From an uncultured Caulobacter sp. (GTDB taxonomy: Bacteria; Pseudomonadota; Alphaproteobacteria; Caulobacterales; Caulobacteraceae), in the NCBI GenBank assembly GCA_937925635.1, contig CALALX010000003.1:1-64000 (forward strand): 64,000 bases of DNA, written 5' to 3'. Shown here piece by piece: positions 17,149-26,303 of this stretch. Under the pieces are notes generated by a model. That model searched no databases. It had not been told where the DNA came from and worked only from the letters and a program-made list of their open reading frames with translations. The position numbers were made by a program, and so were the translations under genes. Position 1 is the stretch's first letter. Each line of letters begins with the position of its first letter.

Positions 17149-17160
17149 TCGCAATTGCGA
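17149..17160. promoter_or_regulatory. Perfect 12-nt palindrome upstream of the malyl-CoA-lyase-like gene
   Basis: TCGCAATTGCGA is a perfect dyad ending 21 bases before the ATG at 17182; flanking bases extend it to 16 of 18 symmetric (TTCTCGCAATTGCGAAAA). It is AT-richer than its surroundings. The position suits a repressor site or one overlapping the promoter of the downstream gene. Its regulator is unknown. Confidence 0.5.
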
Positions 17161-17181
17161 AAAGAAACGACGGGGAACGCC

Positions 17182-18231
17182 ATGAAGACGCCGCGCGGGT
17201 TTTTCAAACCTCTCGCCATCGGAGCGCCGCTGCCGCTGCGCGAGCTGCCCGTGCGGGTCGAGCGCATGATCCACTTCGTGCCGGCGCATCTGGAGAAGGT
17301 CCGCGCCAAGGTCCCCGAGATCGCCCCGTCCGTCGACGTCATCCTGGGCAACCTCGAGGACGCCATCCCCGCCGACGCCAAGGACGCCGCTCGCGCCGGC
17401 TTCATTGAAATGGCCAACGCCACTGACTTCGCCGCCCTCGGCGTCGGCCTTTGGACCCGCATCAACTGCCTGAACTCCCCCTGGCACCTGCAGGACGTGA
17501 CCGACATCGTCGCCGGCGTCGGCGACCGGCTCGACGTGATGATGATCCCCAAGGTCGAGGGACCGTGGGACATCCACTACATGGACCAGCTCCTGGCGCT
17601 GCTGGAGGCGAAGCATGGCTTGAAGAAGCCGATCCTGTTGCACGCCATCCTCGAAACGGCCGAGGGCGTGAACAACGTCGAGGCTATCGCCGCCGCATCG
17701 CCGCGGATGCAGGGCATCAGCCTCGGCCCGGCCGACCTGGCAGCCAGCCGCCGCATGAAGACCACCCGCGTCGGCGGCGGTCACCCGTTCTATAAGGTCA
17801 TCGAGGACCCCCGGGACGACGCCGCCCCGCGCGCCGCCGCCCAGCAGGACATCTGGCACTACACCTTCGCCAAGATGGTCGACGCCTGCGCCGCCGCGGG
17901 GATCAACGCCTTCTACGGCCCGTTCGGGGACATCTCGGACGCGGAGGCCTGCGAGCAGCAGTTCCGCAACGCCTTCCTGCTCGGCTGCGTCGGCGCCTGG
18001 AGCCTGCACCCCGGCCAGATCGCCATCGCCAAGAAGGTGTTCAGCCCTGACCCCGGCGAAGTCGCCTTCGCCCGCCGAATTCTGGAAGCCATGCCGGACG
18101 GCACCGGGGTGGTGATGCTGGACGGGAAGATGCAGGACGACGCCACCTGGAAACAGGCCAAGGTGATGGTCGATTGCGCCCGCCAGATCGCCGCCAAGGA
18201 TCCTGAGTACGCGGCGCTGTACGGGTTCTGA
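17182..18231 (+). CDS. HpcH/HpaI-type CoA ester lyase (malyl-/citramalyl-CoA lyase-like)
   Basis: 349 residues. A TIM-barrel lyase of the CitE/malyl-CoA lyase group, which cleaves or forms malyl-CoA, beta-methylmalyl-CoA or citramalyl-CoA. The metal-binding acids lie in ILGNLEDAIP and ILETAEGV, with PKVEGPWDI and SLGPADLAASR as further conserved loops and CVGAWSLHPGQI near the C-terminus closing the active site. The length and the insert around residues 195-215 match the longer alphaproteobacterial form. ATG at 17182 follows a weak GGGG site. The exact substrate cannot be settled. Confidence 0.87.
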   Translation: MKTPRGFFKPLAIGAPLPLRELPVRVERMIHFVPAHLEKVRAKVPEIAPSVDVILGNLEDAIPADAKDAARAGFIEMANATDFAALGVGLWTRINCLNSPWHLQDVTDIVAGVGDRLDVMMIPKVEGPWDIHYMDQLLALLEAKHGLKKPILLHAILETAEGVNNVEAIAAASPRMQGISLGPADLAASRRMKTTRVGGGHPFYKVIEDPRDDAAPRAAAQQDIWHYTFAKMVDACAAAGINAFYGPFGDISDAEACEQQFRNAFLLGCVGAWSLHPGQIAIAKKVFSPDPGEVAFARRILEAMPDGTGVVMLDGKMQDDATWKQAKVMVDCARQIAAKDPEYAALYGF

Positions 18232-18376
18232 CCAACACCGCTGTCATCCCGGACAGCCCGCAGGGACGATCCGGCCGGGCGGACAAGGACCTGGCGGTTT
18301 CCGGACGAGGTCATGAGCTGGGCGATAGATTCGGCTTGGCTATCCGCTACGGTGCGACCGCCATCCGGAGGTGACC

Positions 18377-18832
18377 ATGGCTGAGCGCGAGCCGCACTCG
18401 ACCCTCGCCGACTTCGTCTTCACCACGCCGCTGCGGGTGCGGTGGGCGGAGGTCGACATGCAGGGCATCGTCTTCAATCCGCACTACCTGACCTACGCCG
18501 ACGTCGCGATGACCGAGTACATGCGGGCCGTGGGGTTTCCCTATCCGGAGGCTCTGCTGCCGTTCGGCGCGGACATCTTCGCGGTCAACGCCAATGTCGA
18601 TTTCCGGTCCTCGGCCCGCTTCGACGACGCCCTGACCCTCGCCGTGCGGACCCAGCGGATCGGCCGCACCAGCATGCTGTTCCGCATCGCCGTCTTCCGG
18701 GGCGAGGACCTGCTCTGCGACGTCCGCAACACCTACGTCTGCGCCACGCCCCAGGCGCAGAAGCCCGTGCCTGTGCCACAGGTCTTCATCGACGCCGTGC
18801 TGGCCTACGAGCGGACGCCGCCGGAGCGGTAG
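18377..18832 (+). CDS. Hotdog-fold acyl-CoA thioesterase (YbgC/4-hydroxybenzoyl-CoA type)
   Basis: 151 residues from the ATG at 18377, placed by GGAG 6 bases upstream, which excludes the GTG at 18371. RVRWAEVDMQGIVFNPHYLTY carries the catalytic Asp (in place D of the 4HBT motif) and the hotdog helix. Such enzymes hydrolyse short-chain or aromatic acyl-CoA. No tol-pal genes are nearby, so it is not the Tol-linked YbgC by context. Confidence 0.88.
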   Translation: MAEREPHSTLADFVFTTPLRVRWAEVDMQGIVFNPHYLTYADVAMTEYMRAVGFPYPEALLPFGADIFAVNANVDFRSSARFDDALTLAVRTQRIGRTSMLFRIAVFRGEDLLCDVRNTYVCATPQAQKPVPVPQVFIDAVLAYERTPPER

Positions 18833-19003
18833 CGACCTCGCCAGCCCCTCTCCACGGGTTGAGCGACGAAGACGTTTGCCGCCTGTCATCGCTGCCCCCT
18901 GCTGACACAGGGTGTCACCAGCCGCCCTTCAAGTCCCGGAATCCGCAAGACGCTGTTCTGTCGGAGCCCTATCGTCGCCCGAACGTTGAGCCCGGAGACC
19001 GGG

Positions 19004-20266
19004 ATGGGCGAGAGCACGCTGATGGCTTGGGACGTGAGCGACAGGGACGGCTGGGCCGCCGCCATCTCGGCGACGCGCTGTCGCTCGACCAAGCTGGCCG
19101 CGCCGCTGACTGCAGAGGACGCGCAGGTCCAGGCGATGTCGGACGCCAGCCCGACGAAGTGGCATCTGGCGCACACGACCTGGTTCTTCGATGAATTCCT
19201 GCTGGCTCCGGCCGGTGTGGCGCCTGAGCGTCCGGCGTCCGCGCAGTATCTGTTCAACAGCTATTACGAGGCGGTCGGCGAGCGGCATCCGCGACCGGAG
19301 CGAGGGCTCCTGACGCGCCCGGCCCTGGCCGAGATCCAGGCCTGGCGCGCCCGCGTCGACGAGGCCCTGGACCGGTTCGTGGGCGAGACGGACGCCGACG
19401 CCTTCCGCGTCGCCGCGCCGATCCTCGAACTCGGCCTGGCGCATGAGGAGCAGCATCAGGAGCTGATCCTGATGGACATCCTGGCGCTGTTCGGCCGTCA
19501 CCCGGACGCCCCCGCCTATCGCACCGACCTCAAGTCCGCGACGGGACCCGCCCAGCGCCCCGCCGTGTGGGTCGAACATGGGGGCGGGCTTGTGGAGATT
19601 GGCGCCGGTCCGGACGGCTTCGCCTTCGACTGCGAGCGGCCGCGCCACAAGGTCTGGTTGGAGCCTTTCGCGCTGGCCGACCGGCTGGTGACCAACGGCG
19701 AGTGGGCGGACTTCGTCACCGACGGCGGCTACGCCAACGTCTCATTGTGGCTGTCCGAGGGCTGGGACACGGTCCGCCGCGAGGGCTGGACCGCCCCGGC
19801 GTACTGGCGCGGCGACGGTCAGGTCACGCTCGCCGGCCTCGAACCGCTCGATCCCGCCGCGCCCGTGCAGCACGTCAGTTTCTGGGAGGCGGACGCCTTC
19901 GCCACCTGGGCCGGCGCCCGCCTGCCGACCGAGGCGGAATGGGAGACCATCGCCGCCGACCGCCCGGTGCGGGGCAACTTCCTGGACGCCGACATCCTGC
20001 GCCCGACGCCGGCCGGCGGCCGGGACCAGCTGTTCGGCGACCTGTGGGAATGGACCGCCAGCGCCTTCTCGCCCTACCCGGGCTTTCAGCCCGCGGCCGG
20101 GGCGCTGGGCGAGTACAACGGCAAGTTCATGGCCCGCCAGTTCGTGCTGCGCGGCGGCGGCTGCGCCACCCCGCCCGGCCACACGCGGGCCAGCTACCGC
20201 AACTTCTTCCACCCCCACCAGCGCTGGATGTTCTCCGGCGTCAGGCTCGCGAAGGACCTCGCATGA
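19004..20266 (+). CDS. egtB: Ergothioneine biosynthesis sulfoxide synthase EgtB
   Basis: 420 residues from the ATG at 19004 (GGAGACCGGG precedes it). The N-terminal DinB domain holds the iron-binding histidines in WHLAHTTWFFDEF and HEEQHQEL; the C-terminal formylglycine-generating-enzyme-like domain has LPTEAEWE, GDLWEWTASAF and VLRGGGCATPPGH. EgtB joins hercynine to a thiol donor with oxygen. It overlaps egtD by four bases, so trimethylation of histidine and sulfur insertion are made together. EgtC and EgtE are not adjacent. Confidence 0.95.
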   Translation: MGESTLMAWDVSDRDGWAAAISATRCRSTKLAAPLTAEDAQVQAMSDASPTKWHLAHTTWFFDEFLLAPAGVAPERPASAQYLFNSYYEAVGERHPRPERGLLTRPALAEIQAWRARVDEALDRFVGETDADAFRVAAPILELGLAHEEQHQELILMDILALFGRHPDAPAYRTDLKSATGPAQRPAVWVEHGGGLVEIGAGPDGFAFDCERPRHKVWLEPFALADRLVTNGEWADFVTDGGYANVSLWLSEGWDTVRREGWTAPAYWRGDGQVTLAGLEPLDPAAPVQHVSFWEADAFATWAGARLPTEAEWETIAADRPVRGNFLDADILRPTPAGGRDQLFGDLWEWTASAFSPYPGFQPAAGALGEYNGKFMARQFVLRGGGCATPPGHTRASYRNFFHPHQRWMFSGVRLAKDLA

Positions 20267-21216
20267 ACAAGCCCGTCGCCCTGACCGCCGATCTGCAGCG
20301 GGCCCTGTTCGCCGAGGACCTGATCGAGGGGCTGTCGGCGAACCCAAAGGCCACGCCGCCAAAGTGGTTCTACGACGCCGAGGGGTCGGCCCTGTTCGGC
20401 GAGATCACCCGGCTGCCGGAATACTATCCGACCCGCACGGAACAGGGCCTGCTGTCGTCGATCCGCGAGGACATCGGTCGCCACGTCGGCCCCGGCCGCG
20501 CCGTGGTCGAGTACGGCGCCGGCTCGGCGGACAAGGCCATCCTGCTGCTTCAGGGACTGGATCGGCCGCGGTCCTACGTCTGCGTCGAGATCGACCCCGA
20601 CGCGGCGCGCCGCACGGCCGACGCGGTCGGCGAACGCTTTCCCGAATTGCCGACGAAGGGTGTCGCTGGCGACTTCACCGCGCTTGACGGCATGACCCCG
20701 GCCGGTCCGGAAGGCGCGCGCCTGGGCTTTTTCCCTGGGTCGACGATCGGGAACTTCGATCCGGGCGAGGCGGCGGTCCTGCTGGCCGACATGCGCGAAC
20801 ACCTGGGTCAGGGCGCGCAGCTGCTGATCGGCGCCGACCTGGTCAAGGACCGCGATGTGCTGGTCCCCGCCTACGACGACGCGGCCGGCGTGACGGCGGC
20901 CTTCAATCGCAACCTGCTCGTCCGGGCCAACCGTGAGTTGGGCGCCGATTTCGACGTCAAGGCCTTCGCCCACGAGGCCCGCTGGAACCTCGGCGCTTCG
21001 CGCATTGAGATGCACCTGCGCGCCACGCGGCCGATGACGGTCCATATCCACGACCGCGCCATCGCCTTCGCCGAGGGCGAGACCCTCCACACCGAGAGCT
21101 CGTACAAATACACGCGCGAATCCCTCGCCGCCCTGGCGCAGGCCGGCGGCTGGTCGCTGGAGACGGTCTGGACAGACCCCAAGGGCTGGTTCGCGCTGGC
21201 GCTGCTGGAGAGCTAA
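20263..21216 (+). CDS. egtD: L-histidine N-alpha-methyltransferase EgtD
   Basis: 317 residues. Trimethylates histidine to hercynine with S-adenosylmethionine, the first step of ergothioneine synthesis. Characteristic segments are PKWFYDAEGSALFGEITRLP with EYYPTRTE, the SAM loop VEYGAGSADKA, FFPGSTIGNFD, and NLLVRANRELGADFD. ATG at 20263 overlaps the egtB stop (ATGA). Its stop overlaps the stop of the converging thioesterase gene. Confidence 0.96.
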   Translation: MNKPVALTADLQRALFAEDLIEGLSANPKATPPKWFYDAEGSALFGEITRLPEYYPTRTEQGLLSSIREDIGRHVGPGRAVVEYGAGSADKAILLLQGLDRPRSYVCVEIDPDAARRTADAVGERFPELPTKGVAGDFTALDGMTPAGPEGARLGFFPGSTIGNFDPGEAAVLLADMREHLGQGAQLLIGADLVKDRDVLVPAYDDAAGVTAAFNRNLLVRANRELGADFDVKAFAHEARWNLGASRIEMHLRATRPMTVHIHDRAIAFAEGETLHTESSYKYTRESLAALAQAGGWSLETVWTDPKGWFALALLES

Positions 21217-22031
21217 CCCCGCGGCGGCGTGTGGATCATATGGCCGCCGCCGCTGGCGAGCAGGCGCCCGTCCTCGCTCCAGACCCGGCCGAGGCCGTGG
21301 ATCAGGCCGTTGTGCGATTCCTCGGACCGGGCGTCGCTGAGCAGCCAGTCGACGCCGCCGGGGGCGTGATGGAACCAGACCGCCAGGTCCAGGCTCGGGG
21401 CGATGTAGTTGGCTTCCGGCGGCTGGGCGCGGCGGTGGGCCGGCCACAGCGGCGTGTCGATCAGCACCAGCATGCGGGCGCAGTCGGCGAACAGGTCGGC
21501 GGCTTCGAAGTCCTTGAACCGTTGCCACTGCAGCAGCGGCTCGCCCGCCTCGATCCGCTGGCCCCAGGGGGTCCACTTGACCGGCCGGGTCTCGAAGTTC
21601 TGCCAGAAGCGGTGCTTCGGCGCGTCCGGCGGCAGGTAGTGCTCCATCGGATGCAGCTCGGCGGGCAGAGGCGACGCCGGCATGACGGTCGCCGCCATGG
21701 CCGGGCCGTCGTCCTTGTTGGTGGTCCAGACCTGGGCGGTGAGGAACACCTTGCCGCCCTGCGAGAGCTCGACGGCCAGGCACATGGCCGACCGCCCGGC
21801 CTTGAGCACCTTCACCTCGGCCTGTGCCGGGCCGAAGGCGCCGACCGACAGGTACTGGCAACTGAAGCTGGCCGGACGATGCCCTTCGGGCGCGCGCATG
21901 CCGGCCGCCCGCAGCGCGATCGCCGCGACGTAGCCGCCGTTCGGCCCCCAGATCTCCCAGTCCTGCGAGAGATCGGCGGTTAGGACGCCGTCGGTTTCGA
22001 CGACGGCGGTGTCTTCGTGGAATCGTCCCAT
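21213..22031 (-). CDS. Acyl-CoA thioesterase, double-hotdog (TesB-like)
   Basis: 272 residues with two hotdog repeats. WGPNGGYVAAIALRAAG is the family start, PASFSCQYLSVGAFGPA the first core strand, and NYIAPSLDLAVWFHHAP with DARSEESHNGLIHG the second repeat, containing the Asp/Ser/Gln-type active site. The likely role is hydrolysis of medium or long acyl-CoA. It is on the minus strand, converging on egtD, with a P450 upstream after 42 bases on the same strand. Confidence 0.87.
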   Translation of the reverse strand: MGRFHEDTAVVETDGVLTADLSQDWEIWGPNGGYVAAIALRAAGMRAPEGHRPASFSCQYLSVGAFGPAQAEVKVLKAGRSAMCLAVELSQGGKVFLTAQVWTTNKDDGPAMAATVMPASPLPAELHPMEHYLPPDAPKHRFWQNFETRPVKWTPWGQRIEAGEPLLQWQRFKDFEAADLFADCARMLVLIDTPLWPAHRRAQPPEANYIAPSLDLAVWFHHAPGGVDWLLSDARSEESHNGLIHGLGRVWSEDGRLLASGGGHMIHTPPRG

Positions 22032-22073
22032 GGCGCCTTCATTGCGCCGATTCCCGCTGGGGAAAGGAAGGCC

Positions 22074-23441
22074 TCAGGGGACCGGGGCGATCCGGAACCA
22101 GGGCTCGACGCTCGGAGCGGTGGTCACGCCGCCGACCGGCACCACGGTGCGCGTGTCGTCCAGCGCGAACTCGAAGCGGCTGAGCAGGGTGGCCATAACG
22201 ATCGACGCCTCGGCCATGGCGAAACTGGCGCCGATGCAGATGCGCGGGCCGGCGCCGAAGGGCAGGAAGGCCGGCTCGCTGACCCAGGGCTGGGCCTTGC
22301 CGGCGAAACGATCGGGGATGAAGGCGGTTGGCTGGTCCCAGAACTTGCGGTGGCGGTGGATCACCCAAGGGCTGATCCAGACCAGCATGCCCTTGCCGAA
22401 GGTCTCGCCGCAGACCGTGTCCGGCCCCACCGCCTGTCGGATGATCAGGGTCACCGGCGGATAGAGCCGCATGGCCTCGAGCAGCGCCTGGCGCAGGCGG
22501 GGCCAGTGCTGGATGTCGTCGAGCGTCGTCACCCGCGCCGGATCGAAGGCGGCGATCTCCTGCCGCAGCCGCGTCTGTTCGGCTCCGTCGAGCGCCAGCA
22601 GGTAGCTGGTCCAGAACAGCACCCGCGAGGTCGTCTCGAACCCGGCCAGCAGCAGGGTCGCGCACTGGTCGCGGACCTCGGCGTCGGAGAGGGGCTGGCC
22701 GGTCTCGGGGTCACGGGCGGCCAGCAGCAGGTCGAGGAGGTCGCGGTGACCCTGATGCTCGCCCGCCGCCCGGCGGTCGGCGACGATGCGGTCGACCTCC
22801 GCGAACCAGGCGCGCTGGAACCGCCGCCGGGCCCCCAGCGCGAAGCCGAAGTCGTCCTCGGTGCGGGCGTAGCCGTCGAAGATCGTCGGCCGGCCCGGTC
22901 CGGCCAGGTAGTCGCGCACCCGCTGCGCCAGCTCGCGCCGGCCGTCGACGGACAGCGAGAACAGAGCCCGCAACACCGCGTCCAGCGCGGCCTCGTGGAA
23001 CGCTTCCGACAGATTGACCCGCGACTGGCCCTCAAGCCGCCCCACGAGCCCCTCCGCGGCAGCCTTGAAGTGGGGCAGCAGGCCGCCGACGCTGCCGGGC
23101 GTGAAGGCCGGGGCCAGCATCCGCCGCTGCCGCCGCCACTCTGTCCCCTCCGACAGCAGCACGCCCGCGCCGGCCAGAGGCTTGACCGGCCGCACCGACG
23201 CCATCGGCCGCACGTAGTTGGCCATGTTGGTCTGCAGGATGTGGCGGATGGCGGCGGGGTCGTTGACCATCATGCTGTCGACGCCCAGCACCTTGCGGCG
23301 GCCCGACAGCTCGGTGAACGCGAACTCCGACCAGTTGCCCAGCGTGTTCTTCAGCGTCTCGACGACCAGCCGCGGCGTCGACAGTTCCCCCTTGTGCACG
23401 GGCGGCGCGGGCGGAACGATCGGGCGGGCGAGGGCGTCCAT
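22074..23441 (-). CDS. Cytochrome P450 (CYP102/CYP4-like heme domain)
   Basis: 455 residues. The heme loop FGAGPRICIGASFAM places the thiolate cysteine at 402, the I-helix has a textbook LLLAGFETTSR, the K-helix ExxR is in LLEAMRLYPPV, and PTAFIPDRF is the PERF-like motif. The length and FGxGPRxCIG loop are closer to fatty-acid or eukaryote-like P450s than to the 411-residue P450 at the left of the window. No fused reductase is present. Probably transcribed with the downstream TesB-like thioesterase, which hints at a lipid substrate. Confidence 0.93.
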   Translation of the reverse strand: MDALARPIVPPAPPVHKGELSTPRLVVETLKNTLGNWSEFAFTELSGRRKVLGVDSMMVNDPAAIRHILQTNMANYVRPMASVRPVKPLAGAGVLLSEGTEWRRQRRMLAPAFTPGSVGGLLPHFKAAAEGLVGRLEGQSRVNLSEAFHEAALDAVLRALFSLSVDGRRELAQRVRDYLAGPGRPTIFDGYARTEDDFGFALGARRRFQRAWFAEVDRIVADRRAAGEHQGHRDLLDLLLAARDPETGQPLSDAEVRDQCATLLLAGFETTSRVLFWTSYLLALDGAEQTRLRQEIAAFDPARVTTLDDIQHWPRLRQALLEAMRLYPPVTLIIRQAVGPDTVCGETFGKGMLVWISPWVIHRHRKFWDQPTAFIPDRFAGKAQPWVSEPAFLPFGAGPRICIGASFAMAEASIVMATLLSRFEFALDDTRTVVPVGGVTTAPSVEPWFRIAPVP

Positions 23442-23473
23442 GGGCTCTCCGGAGCGGCTGTCGCCACTCTACA

Positions 23474-23572
23474 CTGTCATCCCGGCCGCAGCGAAGCGGA
23501 GAGCCGGGACCCAGAAAGGCCTCGCGCGGCATCGGCTGGGTCCCGGATCGCCTGCGGCGTCCGGGATGACAG
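23474..23572. repeat. 99-nt intergenic inverted-repeat element
   Basis: The element begins CTGTCATCCCGG and ends with its exact complement CCGGGATGACAG. Inside, CCGGGACCCA pairs with TGGGTCCCGG, so the whole can fold into a long two-step hairpin. It lies between divergent starts (P450 minus, thioesterase plus) and is followed by TTCTTTTT. A related but solitary CTGTCATCCCGGAC sequence occurs at about 18240-18253. It looks like a REP/BIME-type unit. Confidence 0.75.
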
Positions 23573-23606
23573 TTCTTTTTCGTCGGGCCTTCGCTATGAA
23601 GGCCCC

Positions 23607-24413
23607 ATGTCCAAGCCGTTCTTCGACCTGCGCGGGTCGCACAATCCGCACCGCTGGCACATGCCGCTGACGCCGCCGATCTGCGTCGGACCGCCCGAGC
23701 ACCTGTTCATGTACGGCAGCATCGGCCTGGCGGCCTCGATCTCGGCGCTGGAGCAGACCTGCGGCCGACCGGTGGTCTGGGCCACGGCGCAGTACCTTTC
23801 CTACGCCCGGCCGCCGTCGGTGGTCGACTTCGATGTCTGGATCGCCAACGCCGGCAAATACACGACCCAGGCCAGCGTGAAGGTCCACGTCGGCGAGACC
23901 GAGGTCGTCACCGTCAACGCCGCCCTCGGGGCGCGGCCCGATCCGCACGACCACCAGTGGCCGCGCATGCCCGTCCTGCCGCCGCCGGAGGACTGCGACC
24001 CGATCATGCTCTGGCCGGACGACGGCGATAACCTGAACCGCCGCATCGAGCGGCGCGCGCCCGGCGGCATGTACGACCTCGCCAAACGCACCGGCCAAAT
24101 CAGCCCTGACGGCCGCATGCAGATGTGGATGCGCACGGTCGAGGACGTGCCGGTCGACGCCGCCATGCTGGCCGTGTTCGCCGACTATGTGCCGTCGGGC
24201 TTCGGCCATTCGCTCGGCGTCTGGGCCGGCGGCAACAGCCTCGACAACACCCTGCGCGTGCTGAAGATCGTGCCGACGCGCTGGGTGCTGGCCGAGATCA
24301 CCATCGCCGGCGTCCATGCCGGCGTCGGCCACGGCTCGATGAACATCTTCGCCGAGACCGGCGAGCTGATGGCCGTCGCCAGCCAGACCGTGATCCTGCG
24401 GGTAAGGAGCTAG
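23607..24413 (+). CDS. Acyl-CoA thioesterase, double-hotdog type
   Basis: 268 residues from ATG at 23607; a far longer open frame upstream is antisense to the P450 and not real. WATAQYLSYARPPSVVDFDV and GYDLA-like MYDLAKRTGQ lie in the first half; FADYVPSGFGHSLG with SLDNTLRVL in the second is the usual C-terminal hotdog of acyl-CoA thioesterases. Distinct from the neighbour at 21213-22031 in length and motifs. The substrate is unknown. Confidence 0.82.
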   Translation: MSKPFFDLRGSHNPHRWHMPLTPPICVGPPEHLFMYGSIGLAASISALEQTCGRPVVWATAQYLSYARPPSVVDFDVWIANAGKYTTQASVKVHVGETEVVTVNAALGARPDPHDHQWPRMPVLPPPEDCDPIMLWPDDGDNLNRRIERRAPGGMYDLAKRTGQISPDGRMQMWMRTVEDVPVDAAMLAVFADYVPSGFGHSLGVWAGGNSLDNTLRVLKIVPTRWVLAEITIAGVHAGVGHGSMNIFAETGELMAVASQTVILRVRS

Positions 24414-25288
24414 AGGCCCGCAATCACGGCCTCGAGCCGCGCCCTCAGCTCGCCCTCCAGCGGCAGGACCGGCAGCGGCGGCTGGGCCAAGGTCAGGCCG
24501 AGCGCGTTGGCCGCCGCGTAGATCGCGCGCATGCCGCCGGTCAACTTGAACACCTCCCACAGCGGGCCGAACTCGGCGTCCAGGCGGTCGGCCTCCGCGC
24601 GGTCGCCGCGTCGGGCGGCGGCGGTCAGGGCGGCGGCGCGCTGCGTGAACATCCCGCCCGCGACGCTGAACCAGGCGTCGGCGCCGGCCAGCAGGCCGTC
24701 CTTGCAGCCCCAGTCGCCGCTGTAGCCGATCGTCAGCCTCGGCGCGGCTTCGCGGTAGAGCTTCAGGTCGGCGGCGATGTCGCCCTTCGGCAGCGGCAGC
24801 TTGATCGCCGCGATGCTCGGGATCGCATCGGCCAGCCGGGCGACCAGCGCCGGCCTGAAGGTGAAGTTGGTCGTCGACGGGTTGTTGTAGATGAAGATCG
24901 GCGTGTCGGTCGCCTCGGCCACGGCCGCGAAGTGGCGGAACACCTCCTCCTCGGTCAGCGGCGTGTAGCTGACCGGGGCCAGCAACAGGCCCGCCGCGCC
25001 CTCGGCCGCCGCGTCCCTGGCCAGGGCGCGGGCTTCGTCGGTGCGCAGCGCGCCGACGCCGGCGATGATCGGCGTGGAAGTCAGGGTCTCCGCCGCGATG
25101 GCCACCGCGCGCCGCCGCTCGTCGCGGTCGAGGAACATGTAGGTCCCAGTGCTGCCGAGCAGGCCGACCGTATCCGCCCTGCCGTCCGCGATGCGCTGCA
25201 GGATGGCGCGCAGGTCGGCCTCGATCACCCGGCCGTCCGGGGTCGCGGGCGTGATGGGAAAGGCCGACAGACCGGCGAAGCGGGTCAT
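24410..25288 (-). CDS. DapA-family (dihydrodipicolinate synthase/N-acetylneuraminate lyase) aldolase
   Basis: 292-residue TIM barrel. The Schiff-base lysine is K163 in IAAIKLPLP and the catalytic tyrosine is Y134 in YNNPSTTNF. The pyruvate-binding loop reads GSTGTY instead of the GTTGE of true DHDPS, so it is likely one of the many paralogues acting on other 2-keto acids rather than lysine synthesis. The stop overlaps the stop of the converging thioesterase by three bases. Confidence 0.88.
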   Translation of the reverse strand: MTRFAGLSAFPITPATPDGRVIEADLRAILQRIADGRADTVGLLGSTGTYMFLDRDERRRAVAIAAETLTSTPIIAGVGALRTDEARALARDAAAEGAAGLLLAPVSYTPLTEEEVFRHFAAVAEATDTPIFIYNNPSTTNFTFRPALVARLADAIPSIAAIKLPLPKGDIAADLKLYREAAPRLTIGYSGDWGCKDGLLAGADAWFSVAGGMFTQRAAALTAAARRGDRAEADRLDAEFGPLWEVFKLTGGMRAIYAAANALGLTLAQPPLPVLPLEGELRARLEAVIAGL

Positions 25289-25383
25289 GCTTAGTCCTCC
25301 GACGAGCGGCGCATACAGCCCCGCGCCGCCCGGCGGCTCAAGTCATGTCTTGCTTCGGATTGTGTCCGCGACCCGTGCAGACC

Positions 25384-26169
25384 CTACGCCATCTTCCCCG
25401 GCACCACTGGGTGGCTGCTCGACAGGCCGCCGTCGACCGCGATGGCCTGGCCGTTGACGTAGCTGGCGTCGTCCGAGGCCAGGAACAGCGCCACCTGGGC
25501 GATCTCTTCCGGCACGGCCCCGCGGCGCAGGGGGTTCAGCTGGCCGATCTTGCCCTCGGTGCCGCGCTCGCGGGCGCGGTCGAAGACGTACTGGGTCATG
25601 CCGGTCTCGGTCAGGCCGGGGCAGACGGCGTTGATACGCACGCCGGTGCCGGCCAGCTGGTTGGCCGCCGTCTGGACGATGCTGATCACGCCGGCCTTGG
25701 ACGCGCTGTAGGGCATGCCGCCGGCGCCCGAGCGGATGCCGGCCACGCTGGCGGTGCAGATGATCGAGCCCTTGCCGTTGGCGACCATCAGCCGCGCCGC
25801 CGCCTGGACGGCCAGGAAGACGCCGACGGTGTTGATGCGCAGCACCTCGTGCCAGTGCTCGGGCGTCAGGTCGAACAGGCCCGGCAGGCCGCCGGAGACT
25901 CCGGCGTTGGCGAACATCACGTCGACGCCGCCGAGCATCTCGGCCGCCTCGATGGCCTTGTTGATCACCTCAGGGGTGGCGACGTCGCCGACGATGGCCA
26001 CGCCCCGGCCGCCGGCCGCGGTGACCATGTCCAGCGTCTCGTTCACCTTGTCGGACACGTCGGCCAGCACGACGGTCGCGCCGGCGGCGCTGAACAGCTT
26101 CGCGGCGGCGCGGCCGATGCCGCTGGCCGCGCCGGTGATGATCGCTGTCTTGCCTTCGAGACTGGCCAT
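25384..26169 (-). CDS. Short-chain dehydrogenase/reductase (classical SDR)
   Basis: 261 residues. NAD(P)-binding TGAASGIG at 12-19, NAG in FANAGVSGG, catalytic Ser in CTASVAGIRS and Tyr-x-x-x-Lys in PYSASKAG; the C-terminal YVNGQAIAVDGGLSS completes the family. The substrate is unknown. A possible operator with AAAC-N4-GTTT symmetry lies 26 bases upstream of the start, matching one in front of nitronate monooxygenase. Confidence 0.92.
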   Translation of the reverse strand: MASLEGKTAIITGAASGIGRAAAKLFSAAGATVVLADVSDKVNETLDMVTAAGGRGVAIVGDVATPEVINKAIEAAEMLGGVDVMFANAGVSGGLPGLFDLTPEHWHEVLRINTVGVFLAVQAAARLMVANGKGSIICTASVAGIRSGAGGMPYSASKAGVISIVQTAANQLAGTGVRINAVCPGLTETGMTQYVFDRARERGTEGKIGQLNPLRRGAVPEEIAQVALFLASDDASYVNGQAIAVDGGLSSSHPVVPGKMA

Positions 26170-26194
26170 GGTTCACTTCCCTTGGGTTACTTTT

Positions 26195-26206
26195 AAACGG
26201 ATGTTT
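26195..26206. promoter_or_regulatory. AAAC-GGAT-GTTT dyad upstream of the SDR gene
   Basis: AAAC at 26195-26198 and GTTT at 26203-26206 are exact complements around a four-base spacer, 26 bases before the SDR start. The same symmetry occurs at 29366-29377. AAAC-N4-GTTT-type dyads are bound by TetR-type regulators of fatty-acid metabolism such as PsrA; assignment here is inference from shape. Confidence 0.4.
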
Positions 26207-26303
26207 GACACGCGAGCGGCCCGGCGCCTAGCCGCGCCTTGTGCGGAAACCGCCCGCGCTCTAGGTTCGCGACCTTTCCGGGGCGGCCGGCGTTAGGCGA
26301 TTC

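Noticed and set aside
22017..23606. N-terminal extension making a 798-residue protein ending in the thioesterase
   Set aside because: The extension is antisense to the P450 and crosses an intergenic repeat; the thioesterase starts cleanly at 23607.
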